Assembly (NCBI GenBank): GCA_964556675.1
Contig: CAZKYN010000082.1
Span: 1 to 13,011 of the forward strand
Source: JBDKTK01 sp964556675
Lineage (GTDB): Bacteria > Desulfobacterota > Syntrophia > Syntrophales > UBA4778
Length of the DNA: 13,011 nucleotides
Reading direction: 5' to 3'
The translations under genes and the position numbers were made by a program. Numbering within the stretch: the first letter of the stretch is position 1; each line of letters begins with the position of its first letter. Shown in pieces: positions 6,565-13,011 of this stretch. The notes under the pieces were generated by a model that was given only the letters and a program-made list of their open reading frames with translations, was not told the origin of the DNA and made no database searches.

Positions 6565-6571
6565 ACCTCCT
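6565..6571 (-). promoter_or_regulatory. strong ribosome binding site of the response regulator
   Basis: On the minus strand this reads AGGAGGT, eight bases from the ATG whose first base is 6556. It fixes the start of the response regulator against the longer in-frame alternative at 6637. Confidence 0.85.
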
Positions 6572-7064
6572 ATTGTTAATGCTGATCATTTCCTGCATGT
6601 TGTAAGACAAAGGCTTACTTACAACTATAACGTACAATTAGCAACATAAATTTGCATATAGACGTGGAGATAAGCCGTCTTTTGCGGATGGCCGCCGCCT
6701 TTTGTATGTAAGTGGCGCATATTCATCTGCTTTTCGGTTTGACGGACGGCTTGAGGAAACGTCATCGGCTATCGAAACAACTCATCTTGTACTATGGCTA
6801 CAAGAGGATATGGGGCATTGACTAATCAAGGCGGCGTTTAAAAACACCGCGACGCCCGTATCCCGCTGCGCCGAGGCGCATTGCCGGTTGCCCTACCATT
6901 ACTTTTCCAGGGATAAAACTTTCCACCTGCAGGGAAAATTTTTCCTTCTCCCGTCCGCCCGCATCCCGCCCTTCTCCCCCGCTGGTTTCGGGAAGACGCT
7001 CCCGGTGGGCACAAGTCCTTGATTATTTGAGTTTTTCAGCCGGAGGCAGGCTCCTTTCCCGGCA

Positions 7065-7080
7065 TGGTACGCATATTGCT
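7065..7080 (+). promoter_or_regulatory. sigma-54 promoter candidate for the flgF operon
   Basis: TGGTACGCATATTGCT fits the sigma-54 consensus TGGCAC-N5-TTGC(A/T) with one mismatch (T for C in the -24 box). The invariant GG (7066-7067) and GC (7078-7079) have the required spacing. It lies 33 bases before the flgF ATG, leaving a leader of roughly 20 bases. Rod and ring operons are sigma-54-dependent in many proteobacteria, which supports the call. No activator gene is in the window. Confidence 0.75.
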
Positions 7081-7112
7081 CCTTATGAAAGAAATTTGTC
7101 GGGGAGACAGCA

Positions 7113-7829
7113 ATGGCAGAAGGACTGGGCTTATATACGGTGGTCGACGCCTCAACAAGGCTCTCGCCCCGGCTCGATGCGGTAAGCCACAATATAGCAA
7201 ACATCCAGACCCCTGGGTTCAAATCGGAGCGGGTTTTCCATTCCCTTCTCAACAACCTGAAAACGCCGGGCAAGTTCGAGTATTCGACAAAGAACCATAT
7301 AAATCATGCCCAGGGCCCGGTGGAGAACACCGGCAACGCCCTGGACCTTTCAATAGAGGGCGAGGGGTTCTTCGCGGTCCGGGGCGCCGCAGGCGAAGTC
7401 TACACGAGAAAGGGAAGCTTCACCCTCAATGCCAAAAACCAGATCGTAACCCAGTCCGGTGAATTGCTGCTCAGCACGGCCACTACTCCGATCACTGTCA
7501 ACGGGCGTGACATCGAGGTCTCCAACAGCGGCGAAATCAGGGTGGACGGGGCGGTTGCGGGGCGCGTGAAAATGGTCGCGTTCGACTCTCCCCAGAACCT
7601 GGTCCGCAACGGGAGCTGTATCTTCTCCGACCCCGGCACGGCCGGCCAGCGGCAGATCAGGGACCCGGAAATCAGGTCGGGCCACCTGGAACTCTCAAAT
7701 GTGCAGGCGCTCAGGGAGATGATCGACCTTGTCGATCTCCAGAGGTCCATCGAAACGTATCAGAAAGTAATATTGACAATCGGCGAACAGGACAGGATGG
7801 CGGCCGCCAGGGTCGGGAAACTGGCTTGA
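7113..7829 (+). CDS. flgF: flagellar proximal rod protein FlgF
   Basis: FlgF is an axial protein of the periplasmic rod that joins the MS-ring side to the distal rod. The 238-residue product shows the rod/hook N-terminal motif (LDAVSHNIANIQTPGFKSER, residues 22-41) and the mid segment ALDLSIEGEGFFAVRG. The C-terminal helix is typical of axial proteins (HLELSNVQALREMIDLVDLQ, then RSIETYQKVILTI). These terminal helices form the coiled coils of the rod. Length is normal. GGGGAG at 7101-7106 supports the ATG at 7113. It is the first gene of the rod/ring operon and is followed by flgG after 32 bases. Confidence 0.93.
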   Translation: MAEGLGLYTVVDASTRLSPRLDAVSHNIANIQTPGFKSERVFHSLLNNLKTPGKFEYSTKNHINHAQGPVENTGNALDLSIEGEGFFAVRGAAGEVYTRKGSFTLNAKNQIVTQSGELLLSTATTPITVNGRDIEVSNSGEIRVDGAVAGRVKMVAFDSPQNLVRNGSCIFSDPGTAGQRQIRDPEIRSGHLELSNVQALREMIDLVDLQRSIETYQKVILTIGEQDRMAAARVGKLA

Positions 7830-7861
7830 TCCCGGTTTAATTCCAGGCAAGGAGCAGTGCG

Positions 7862-8644
7862 ATGATAAGGGCTTTATGGTCAGCAGCGACAGGGATGGAA
7901 GCGAAGCAGACATCTCTCGATATCACGGCGAACAACTTGGCCAACCTCGGGACTGTCGGCTTCAAGAAATCCAAGGCGGAATTCCAGGATCTCATGTACC
8001 AGGTCCAGAAAAAGGCCGGTTCTGAGAACTCAATGGGCAACCAGATCCCGGTCGGCATTGAGATTGGGATGGGGTCGAAGCTCTCGTCGGTCCAGAAGCT
8101 TTTTACTCAGGGCGACTATGTCCAGACCGGGAATGCCTTTGATCTGGCCATCGAGGGAGACGGCTTTTTCCAGATCGACGATAACGGGCGCACCGTTTAC
8201 ACGCGCGCCGGGAACTTCAAGAAAAACAAGGACGGGGTGCTGTGCACGGGCGAGGGGCTGAAACTGATGCCCGCCGTCACGATCCCGTCGGATACCGTCA
8301 CCTTCACCATGGACAGCGGCGGCACCTGGACGTGCATGGACACCAACGGCAACAAGCTCTCCAGCGGCAAGCTGGAACTCGCGAAGTTCGTCAACCCCTC
8401 GGGGCTTGCCAGCCTGGGCCGGAACCTCTTTGACGTGACCGACGCCTCGGGCACGGCGAGCACGGGCACGGCGGGGCAGACGGGGTACGGGACCATTTCC
8501 CAGAATTTCCTGGAGATGTCCAATGTCAGCTCGGTCGAGGAGATGATCTATATGATCGAGGCCCAGAGGGCTTATGAACTCAACAGTAAGGCGATCCAGA
8601 CTGCCGATTCGATGCTGCAGATAATCGCCAACCTCAAGAGGTAA
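7862..8644 (+). CDS. flgG: flagellar distal rod protein FlgG
   Basis: FlgG forms the distal rod that crosses the periplasm through the P- and L-rings. The 260-residue product, the usual family length, begins MIRALWSAATGMEAKQ and has the rod motif ITANNLANLGTVGFKKSKAE (about residues 21-40) and FDLAIEGDGFFQIDDNGRT. It ends with the conserved coiled-coil helix SNVSSVEEMIYMIEAQRAYE, then NSKAIQTADSMLQIIANL. AAGGAG at 7849-7854 precedes the ATG by seven bases. flgA begins directly after the stop. Confidence 0.96.
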   Translation: MIRALWSAATGMEAKQTSLDITANNLANLGTVGFKKSKAEFQDLMYQVQKKAGSENSMGNQIPVGIEIGMGSKLSSVQKLFTQGDYVQTGNAFDLAIEGDGFFQIDDNGRTVYTRAGNFKKNKDGVLCTGEGLKLMPAVTIPSDTVTFTMDSGGTWTCMDTNGNKLSSGKLELAKFVNPSGLASLGRNLFDVTDASGTASTGTAGQTGYGTISQNFLEMSNVSSVEEMIYMIEAQRAYELNSKAIQTADSMLQIIANLKR

Positions 8645-8645
8645 A

Positions 8646-9407
8646 GTGAATATGATTCCGAACAGGACCATGCCCTCGCTCATTGCGGCCTTCGCCGCCC
8701 TGGCGCTTTCGGTTTCCCTCCTTTTGCCGGACTTCGCCGGGGCTGTTGCGAGGACGGGAGCGGGGTCCGGCATTATAAAGGGCGCGACGATCAGGTCCGC
8801 GGTAAAGGACTACATAGAAAAGCACATGCCCTGGGACAGGGACAGCGTCCATGTCCTGTTCCCCACGGGGGCGCCGGACGTTCCTTACGCGGGCGGCAGG
8901 GTCAATTACGAGGTGCGGTCGGGCCACAGCGAGGAGTATATCGGGGACACGATTTTCAAGGTGCTGTTCTTCCAGGACGACAGCCTGATCAGGGAAGAGC
9001 CGGTCCGGGTCAGGATAGAAGTGATGCTGGATATGCCGGTCTCGGCCCGGGCCATCGAGAGGGATGCGGAAATCGGGAAGGGGGATATAAAGATTGCGGG
9101 CCGCTGGTTCACCCGCCTGCCTTCCAGCTCGATAACCGATCCCGCCGAGATCATCGGAAAGCGCGCCGCCGTGGGCATCAGGCCCAATTCGGAGATCAGC
9201 CGGGGGATGGTCAGGAATTCCGTCCTGGTAAAGCGCGGCAAACTCGTGAGGATAATCCTGGAGAACGGCCCGATGAGGATCCTCTCGGTCGGGCTTGCTG
9301 AAGAAGACGGCGGCCGCAATGACGTAATCAGGGTGCGTAACACGTCTTCCAACAAAATGGTTTACGCCCGGGTGGTCGAGCCGTCAGTCGTGAAAGTGGA
9401 GTTTTAA
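8646..9407 (+). CDS. flgA: P-ring assembly chaperone FlgA
   Basis: FlgA is a periplasmic chaperone needed for FlgI to polymerise into the P-ring around the rod. The 253-residue product has an N-terminal signal peptide (hydrophobic core about residues 11-26, IAAFAALALSVSLLLPDFAG). A middle domain follows, then a C-terminal SAF-type/ChapFlgA region (about 140-253) with VSARAIERDAEIGKGDIKI, AVGIRPNSEISRGMV, VKRGKLVRIILENGPMRILS and a final DVIRVRNTSSNKMVYARVVE. The GTG at 8646 lies one base after the flgG stop. An in-frame ATG at 8652 may be the real start, because AGAGG at 8637-8641 is better spaced for it (ten bases against four). Confidence 0.92.
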   Translation: MNMIPNRTMPSLIAAFAALALSVSLLLPDFAGAVARTGAGSGIIKGATIRSAVKDYIEKHMPWDRDSVHVLFPTGAPDVPYAGGRVNYEVRSGHSEEYIGDTIFKVLFFQDDSLIREEPVRVRIEVMLDMPVSARAIERDAEIGKGDIKIAGRWFTRLPSSSITDPAEIIGKRAAVGIRPNSEISRGMVRNSVLVKRGKLVRIILENGPMRILSVGLAEEDGGRNDVIRVRNTSSNKMVYARVVEPSVVKVEF

Positions 9408-9425
9408 GTCGTGGAGAAGGGAAAA

Positions 9426-10112
9426 ATGGAAAACCGAAAATTTCGCGGGCGCCCGTTATTGTTCATGCTGCTGGGAGCGGCCGTCCTGCTTTCGGCCTGC
9501 GCCAGGAACCTTTACAACCAGACCAATACTCCGCCGGTCTACAGCGAGCCGCAGATAATCCGGCCGGCCGGGACGATCTGGCCCGGGGAAAACCTGGGGA
9601 ACAATATGTACTCCGACAAGAAGGCAAGGTACGTCAACGACATAGTTACAATCCAGCTCGACGAGGCATCCGCCGGCGCCAATACGGCCTCGACCAACAC
9701 GAGCCGCGACGGCAGCACGGCGGCGGGTATCGGGGGGATTTACCAGATAGGGCCCGACAGGACCATCCTGTCCAAGTACGCGCTCAGCGGCACGTCTTCG
9801 AATTCCCTGAAAGGGGACGGGGAGACCAGCCGCGTGGGCACCCTCTCGGGCAGAGTCACCGCCAGGGTCATAAAAATATTGAACAGCGGCAACATGGTTA
9901 TCGAGGGCAAGAGGCAGCTGACCGTCAACAACGAGGACCAGTTCATAATAATAACGGGTATCATCAGGCCGGAAGATATCAGCACCGATAACCTTATCTT
10001 CTCGTCCAATATCGCGGATGCGCGGATCATCTACACCGGCAAGGGAGTTGTGGACGACAAGCAGCACCCGGGATGGGCGACCCGGGTCCTGGACTGGGTG
10101 TGGCCGTTTTAA
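9426..10112 (+). CDS. flgH: flagellar L-ring lipoprotein FlgH
   Basis: FlgH forms the outer-membrane L-ring that acts as a bushing for the rod. The N-terminus has a lipoprotein signal peptide with the lipobox LSAC (in LLSACARNLYNQ), so the mature protein starts with a lipid-modified Cys. Family motifs follow: GTIWPGENLGNNMYSDKKAR, VNDIVTIQLDEASAGANTAS, SRVGTLSGRVTARVIKILNS, GNMVIEGKRQLTVNNEDQFI and DISTDNLIFSSNIADARIIY. The end GWATRVLDWVWPF is typical. I prefer the ATG at 9426, with GGAGAAGG five bases upstream (228 residues); a GTG at 9411 would add five residues. Its presence shows a Gram-negative envelope. Confidence 0.95.
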   Translation: MENRKFRGRPLLFMLLGAAVLLSACARNLYNQTNTPPVYSEPQIIRPAGTIWPGENLGNNMYSDKKARYVNDIVTIQLDEASAGANTASTNTSRDGSTAAGIGGIYQIGPDRTILSKYALSGTSSNSLKGDGETSRVGTLSGRVTARVIKILNSGNMVIEGKRQLTVNNEDQFIIITGIIRPEDISTDNLIFSSNIADARIIYTGKGVVDDKQHPGWATRVLDWVWPF

Positions 10113-10130
10113 TCAGGAGGCGTTTGTAAG

Positions 10131-10199
10131 ATGATTCGACGCGCATTTTCTTCGAGATTTCAAATTCGTCGCAAAGAATTTATGAGGGCAATGCAATGA
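10131..10199 (+). CDS. 22-codon leader ORF upstream of flgI
   Basis: A short frame starts at the ATG at 10131 behind a strong CAGGAGG (10114-10120, ten-base spacer) and encodes 22 residues, MIRRAFSSRFQIRRKEFMRA then MQ. It is rich in Arg and has no signal peptide. Its TGA overlaps the flgI start as ATGA at 10196-10199, a pattern typical of translational coupling. The strong Shine-Dalgarno sequence after flgH has no other purpose in view. It may be a coupling leader peptide or a relic. Whether it is translated is unknown. Confidence 0.4.
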   Translation: MIRRAFSSRFQIRRKEFMRAMQ

Positions 10200-11377
10200 A
10201 GAAGGTCCTGACTGCTCTTGTGATTGCCGCGGTCTTCCTGGCCGGCCAGGCTGCCGATGTCCCGGCCGCCCGGATCAAGGACATTGCCGGAATCGGCGGA
10301 GTCAGAGACAACCAGCTGGTGGGCTTCGGGCTCGTGGTCGGCCTGGCGGGGACGGGAGATGACGTGAAGAACGGCTTCACGAGAGAGACCCTTTCCAACA
10401 TGTTGAGCCGCCAGGGGATCTCAATGAAGGAAAAAATAAACATGAAAGCCGATAACGTAGCGGCGGTCATGATCACGGCCAAGCTTCCCCCCTTTGCCAA
10501 GATCGGCAAGAAAATCGACGTGGAGGTCTCATCGATCGGCGACGCCAAGAGCTTAAGCGGCGGGACCCTCATCATGACCCCCCTGCGGGGCGCCGACGGG
10601 GTCGTGTACGCGGTCGCGCAGGGTCCCATCACTCTCGGAGGATTCTCGGCCGGCGGAGCGGCGGGAGGGGGCGTTTCGAAGAACCACACGACCGCGGGAT
10701 TCATAGCAAACGGCGCGCTGGTGGAAAAGGAACTGGGCTATGACTTTGAAAAGAACAGGAACCTTTCGGTGAGCCTGTTCCAGTCCGACTTCACGACGGC
10801 AACGCGGCTGGCCGCCCTCATTAACGCGCAGATCAAGGAAGTTGAAGCCAGACTGGAGGATTCCGGGACTGTGATAGTTTCCCTCCGCGATACCTACAGC
10901 GGCAGCGTCGTGGAACTGGTTTCCCGGATGGAGGGCCTGGACGTTCCGGTCGATTCGAAGGCCATCGTGGTCATGAACGAAAAAACAGGAACTATTGTCA
11001 TGGGCGAGAATGTCAGGATATCCACTGTCGCTGTGGCCCACGGCAATCTCAGCATAGAGATAAAGGAAGACAAGAAAGTGTCCCAGCCGCTTCCGTTCGC
11101 GCCCTCCGCGCCAATCGGGGAGGCCCGGCCGCACCAGGGCAGGGGCCCGAATGCCGGCGTCGTAATGGGGGCCGGAGGCCAGACAGTCGTCACCCCTGAG
11201 ACCCAGGTCGCAGTCCAGGAGGAAAAGAAAAGCATGCTCGTGGTCCCGCAAGGCGTCACAATTCAGGATGTCGTCCGGGCCCTCAACGCGATCGGCGCCA
11301 CACCCCGCGACCTGATCACCATCCTGCAGACGATCAAGGCTGCCGGGGGACTCCAGGCCGATCTCCGGATAATGTAA
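10196..11377 (+). CDS. flgI: flagellar P-ring protein FlgI
   Basis: FlgI forms the P-ring in the periplasm around the rod, with help from FlgA. The 393-residue product has a Sec signal peptide (MKKVLTALVIAAVFLAGQAA, cleavage near residue 25-28). The hallmark mature start RIKDIAGIGGVRDNQLVGFG and GLVVGLAGTGDDVKNGFT follow. Further family signatures are NMLSRQGISM, VAAVMITAKLPPFAKIGKKI, GGTLIMTPLRGADGVVYAVA and VVMNEKTGTIVMGENVRIST. The C-terminus GVTIQDVVRALNAIGATPRD is typical. It is slightly longer than usual because of a Gly/Pro-rich insert near residues 300-330. GAGGG at 10184-10188 is its own ribosome binding site. A leader ORF overlaps the start, and flgJ overlaps its stop by one base. 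Confidence 0.96.
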   Translation: MKKVLTALVIAAVFLAGQAADVPAARIKDIAGIGGVRDNQLVGFGLVVGLAGTGDDVKNGFTRETLSNMLSRQGISMKEKINMKADNVAAVMITAKLPPFAKIGKKIDVEVSSIGDAKSLSGGTLIMTPLRGADGVVYAVAQGPITLGGFSAGGAAGGGVSKNHTTAGFIANGALVEKELGYDFEKNRNLSVSLFQSDFTTATRLAALINAQIKEVEARLEDSGTVIVSLRDTYSGSVVELVSRMEGLDVPVDSKAIVVMNEKTGTIVMGENVRISTVAVAHGNLSIEIKEDKKVSQPLPFAPSAPIGEARPHQGRGPNAGVVMGAGGQTVVTPETQVAVQEEKKSMLVVPQGVTIQDVVRALNAIGATPRDLITILQTIKAAGGLQADLRIM

Positions 11378-11796
11378 TGGACTCCGCCGCCCTTCGGAAA
11401 CCGTCAGAGACCCCCGCCGGGACCGGCGCGGGGACGTCTGTACCGGCCGGGCCGGCCGGCAAAAACAGGGAAGAGGAGGACAGGAAACTCCGCAAGGCCT
11501 GCGCCGCATTTGAATCCTTCATGGTCTATTACATGCTCAAGACCATGCGCAAATCGGTCCCCCAATCCGGGCTGTTCGGCAACATGCCCGGAAAGGACAC
11601 ATTCAATATGATGCTGGACCAGAAGATAGCCGAAAAAGCGGCCGAAAGGAAAGGCGGCAGCCTGGGTCTGCAGAAAGTCCTGTACGACCAGTTGAGCGCG
11701 GGCGGACGCAGATACGGAAAGACGGGAAACGCAGCCGGGTCAACAGCTTATGCGGCTGAGATGCAAAAATCTGCTAAAATAAGGAGGTTAGATTAA
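11377..11796 (+). CDS. flgJ: rod-binding domain protein (short FlgJ)
   Basis: FlgJ in enterobacteria has an N-terminal rod-capping domain and a C-terminal muramidase. This 139-residue product has only the rod-binding part. A disordered Ala/Gly/Pro-rich N-terminus (1-35) precedes the domain (about 38-108), with CAAFESFMVYYMLKTMRKSV, LFGNMPGKDTFNMMLDQKIA and GLQKVLYDQL. Single-domain FlgJ proteins are common outside gammaproteobacteria, so this is not a truncation; a separate peptidoglycan hydrolase would be needed and is not seen here. The ATG overlaps the flgI stop by one base (TAATG). Its final codons contain the -35 box of the flgM promoter. Confidence 0.9.
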   Translation: MDSAALRKPSETPAGTGAGTSVPAGPAGKNREEEDRKLRKACAAFESFMVYYMLKTMRKSVPQSGLFGNMPGKDTFNMMLDQKIAEKAAERKGGSLGLQKVLYDQLSAGGRRYGKTGNAAGSTAYAAEMQKSAKIRRLD

Positions 11797-11820
11797 AGTT
11801 TTAGGTCTTGATGCCGATCT
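11794..11820 (+). promoter_or_regulatory. sigma-28 (FliA) promoter of flgM
   Basis: TAAAGTTT at 11794-11801 and GCCGATCT at 11813-11820 are separated by exactly 11 bases. The enterobacterial sigma-28 consensus is TAAAGTTT-N11-GCCGATAA, so the -35 box is perfect and the -10 box matches six of eight. It overlaps the flgJ stop codon and lies 38 bases before the flgM ATG. This gives flgM a FliA-dependent promoter in addition to any read-through from the flgF operon, the known dual control of this gene. Confidence 0.87.
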
Positions 11821-11858
11821 AGTCTGGTAGAAAGAGAAGACCCAAGGAGTCCGGAAAT

Positions 11859-12164
11859 ATGAAGATAGAAGATAAAGACGCCACCTTGATAAGCGCCCTC
11901 AGGCAATATCAGGACAACCTCAAAACCGGGGGCAGGCCTGATAAAAAGGTGGAAGAAAAAGCGGCTCCTGACGAGAAAGTGAATATATCTGCCACGGCAA
12001 AAGACATCCAAAAACTGAAGAGTGCTGTCGCTAACCTCCCCGAGGTCCGCCAGGACAAGGTCGACGACCTGAAGGCGCGGATCGGGAAGGGGGAATACAG
12101 CGTAAGCGGAGCAGAGATCGCCGACAGGATAATCGAGGATTTCTTCGATCAGGCAGGCAGATAA
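11859..12164 (+). CDS. flgM: anti-sigma-28 factor FlgM
   Basis: FlgM binds FliA and blocks late flagellar transcription until it is exported through the finished hook-basal body. The 101-residue product has a flexible charged N-terminus (1-40) and the C-terminal sigma-binding helices typical of the family: VNISATAKDIQKLKSAVANL, then PEVRQDKVDDLKARIGKGEY and SVSGAEIADRIIEDFF. Length is normal. AAGGAG at 11844-11849 supports the ATG, nine bases downstream. A clear sigma-28 promoter lies just upstream. The presence of an intact FlgM argues that a functional sigma-28 exists or existed recently in this genome. Confidence 0.95.
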   Translation: MKIEDKDATLISALRQYQDNLKTGGRPDKKVEEKAAPDEKVNISATAKDIQKLKSAVANLPEVRQDKVDDLKARIGKGEYSVSGAEIADRIIEDFFDQAGR

Positions 12165-12316
12165 ATTTTCCTCCAGTAGTTCCTCACCTCAAGCCTGCAG
12201 GCAACAACCGCTTCCCGCTCGCGACATCGGGCTGCCCCGGGAAAACCGGGGCGTGAATAACTCACGGAGGCCTTCGGCGGGCCCCCGGACCCAGTGGAAA
12301 CCTCAGGTGCCAGGAT
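12165..12316 (+). other. 152-bp GC-rich leader with consecutive hairpins between flgM and flgN
   Basis: No gene is seen. A perfect 7-bp hairpin GCCCCGG-GAAAA-CCGGGGC occupies 12234-12252. It is followed at once by a 5-bp hairpin, CGTGA at 12252-12256 with TCACG at 12262-12266, and then by a GGCC-rich stretch around 12270-12290 that could fold further. No T-run follows, so a simple intrinsic terminator is unlikely. AGGTG at 12305-12309 is a plausible ribosome binding site for flgN. I could not match it to a known riboswitch. Confidence 0.45.
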
Positions 12317-12868
12317 ATGAACAACATCAGCAATATGAACAGTATTGAAATATCAATGGAGCAGGACCTCGAGAGCCTCTTCGACTCGCTGATCGAACTG
12401 CTGCAGCGGGAAATAGAGGTGTACAGGTGCGTTCTCGATACCGTCGTCCGGGAGAAAAGCATCCTCCTGAAGCCGTCGCTCGACAGCATATACGAGAGCA
12501 ACGCCAGGAAAGAGACCCTGATCCTCAAGGCCAAACTTCTCGAGGAAGTCCGTTCCGGCATAGTGAAGAAAATTGCCGCCGCCCTGGGAAAACCGGAACA
12601 GGGCGTAAACCTTTCGATGCTTGCCCTGGCTGCCGATGAGGCCCGCGGCAGGCTGATCCGTGAGTCCCGGAGCATCCTTTCCCCTCTCCTCAGGGAAATC
12701 CAGGAACGTAATGAAAATAATAAACTGCTGCTGGACACATCGCTCGTCTTTGTCCGGAATTCGATCCATTTCATCAATGACCTGCTTTCCCCTGGCACCG
12801 GGTACCTGGAGACGGGCAGGATGAATACGCTCAGCCGCAACGGCCGGCTGCTCCGGACGGAAGGATAG
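12317..12868 (+). CDS. flgN: flagellar export chaperone FlgN
   Basis: FlgN is a cytoplasmic export chaperone for the hook-filament junction proteins FlgK and FlgL. The 183-residue product is almost entirely helical, with LESLFDSLIELLQREIEVYR, a heptad-rich middle (SNARKETLILKAKLLEEVRS) and the C-terminal helix NENNKLLLDTSLVFVRNSIH FIN that is typical of FlgN. The disordered tail (about 158-183) has GTGYLETGRM, resembling the usual substrate-binding Y-x-x-x-G end. It lies between flgM and flgK, the standard position. The ATG at 12317 is supported by AGGTG seven bases upstream; ATGs at 12335 and 12356 are weaker alternatives. Confidence 0.87.
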   Translation: MNNISNMNSIEISMEQDLESLFDSLIELLQREIEVYRCVLDTVVREKSILLKPSLDSIYESNARKETLILKAKLLEEVRSGIVKKIAAALGKPEQGVNLSMLALAADEARGRLIRESRSILSPLLREIQERNENNKLLLDTSLVFVRNSIHFINDLLSPGTGYLETGRMNTLSRNGRLLRTEG

Positions 12869-12878
12869 GGGGCGGGGC

Positions 12879-13011
12879 ATGGGTGACGTAACCAAAATAC
12901 TCAATTGTTCGAAAGAGGCCCTCCTAAGCCATCTGTCCGCCATCAATGTCACGGGATCCAACATAGCCAACGTTGACACGCCGGGCTACACGCGCCTGCG
13001 GCCGGTGTTCA
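12879..13011 (+). CDS. flgK: flagellar hook-associated protein 1 (FlgK), 5' part only
   Basis: The window ends after 44 codons. The visible N-terminus, with ILNCSKEALLSHLSAINVTG and then SNIANVDTPGYTR, is the axial-protein motif in its FlgK form (INVTGxNIANVxTPGYxR). FlgK joins hook to filament and is exported with help from FlgN, encoded just upstream. AGGGGG at 12867-12872 precedes the ATG by six bases; only ten bases separate it from the flgN stop. The gene continues beyond the window. Confidence 0.92.
   Translation, partial: MGDVTKILNCSKEALLSHLSAINVTGSNIANVDTPGYTRLRPVF

Larger units (their letters stand above)
6557..7112. other. non-coding divergent region between the response regulator and flgF
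   Basis: No credible gene is seen here. The part next to the response regulator (about 6580-6660) is AT-rich and probably contains its promoter, though no clean -35/-10 pair stands out. Small hairpins are visible: TCTTGTA/TACAAGA (6785-6791 with 6799-6805) and GCGGCGTTT/AAACACCGC (6831-6839 with 6842-6850, one mismatch). A distant inverted pair AAGCCGTC/GACGGCTT lies at 6672-6679 and 6745-6752. The end nearest flgF carries a sigma-54 promoter candidate, so the middle could hold sites for its enhancer-binding activator. Confidence 0.5.

Noticed and set aside
6078..6605. 175-codon plus-strand frame over the response regulator
   Set aside because: The minus strand encodes a complete receiver domain with all key residues and a perfect ribosome binding site. 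The plus frame is its shadow.
7008..7023. GGGCACAAGTCCTTGA as a sigma-54 promoter
   Set aside because: The spacing is one base too long and the -12 box has GA instead of GC. The site at 7065-7080 fits much better.
8030..8773. 247-codon frame on the minus strand opposite flgG
   Set aside because: This is an antisense shadow of flgG in GC-rich DNA, with low-complexity Arg/Ala/Gly-rich translation.
11781..11788. Perfect AAGGAGGT Shine-Dalgarno sequence near the flgJ end
   Set aside because: No start codon lies at a usable distance. The nearest ATG (11811) is 22 bases away and gives only three codons. It encodes flgJ residues.
12165..12316. c-di-GMP (GEMM) riboswitch before flgN
   Set aside because: The conserved GEMM core sequences are not present. 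Only generic hairpins are seen.

Overview
The window is a flagellar gene cluster from a GC-rich Gram-negative bacterium. Genes for the outer-membrane L-ring (flgH), the periplasmic P-ring (flgI) and the P-ring chaperone (flgA) are present, so the cell has two membranes. The gene order, the small genes between fliA and fliK, the DUF2802-type protein, the rod-binding-only FlgJ and the palindromic repeats beginning GGCTGTTGAAAAAC together suggest a deltaproteobacterium (Desulfobacterota and relatives). That placement is inference; no rRNA or other strict taxonomic marker is present.

Region 1 (1-4841, all +) is a tight operon: the 3' part of fliA (sigma-28), fliL, a small secreted protein, a histidine-kinase-like protein without ATP-binding boxes, a small charged protein, a membrane-anchored DUF2802-type protein, and fliK. 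Most neighbours overlap by 1-14 bases, which suggests translational coupling. The fliA frame carries an in-frame TAA at 23-25, inside what should be conserved sigma region 2.

Region 2 (4842-5167) holds two related imperfect palindromes. The first starts three bases after the fliK stop codon. Region 3 (5168-6637) holds a stand-alone FlhB C-terminal-domain protein (+), a flavodoxin-fold NAD(P)H:quinone oxidoreductase (+) and, convergent to it, a single-domain response regulator (-). The last two look like accessory insertions. A roughly 0.55 kb non-coding stretch (6557-7112) follows, ending in a good sigma-54 promoter candidate.

Region 4 (7113-11796, +) is the rod/ring operon flgF-flgG-flgA-flgH-(22-codon leader ORF)-flgI-flgJ. 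Region 5 (11794-13011, +) begins with a near-consensus sigma-28 promoter at the end of flgJ and carries flgM (anti-sigma-28), flgN (chaperone) and the first 44 codons of flgK. The layout fits the usual hierarchy: sigma-54 drives rod and ring genes; sigma-28, released when FlgM is exported, drives late genes.

I found no tRNA, rRNA, CRISPR array, transposase or phage gene. The points most worth a second look are the fliA stop codon, the kinase-like protein that has an H-box but no ATP-binding motifs, the paired palindromes, the flgI leader ORF and the structured gap before flgN.
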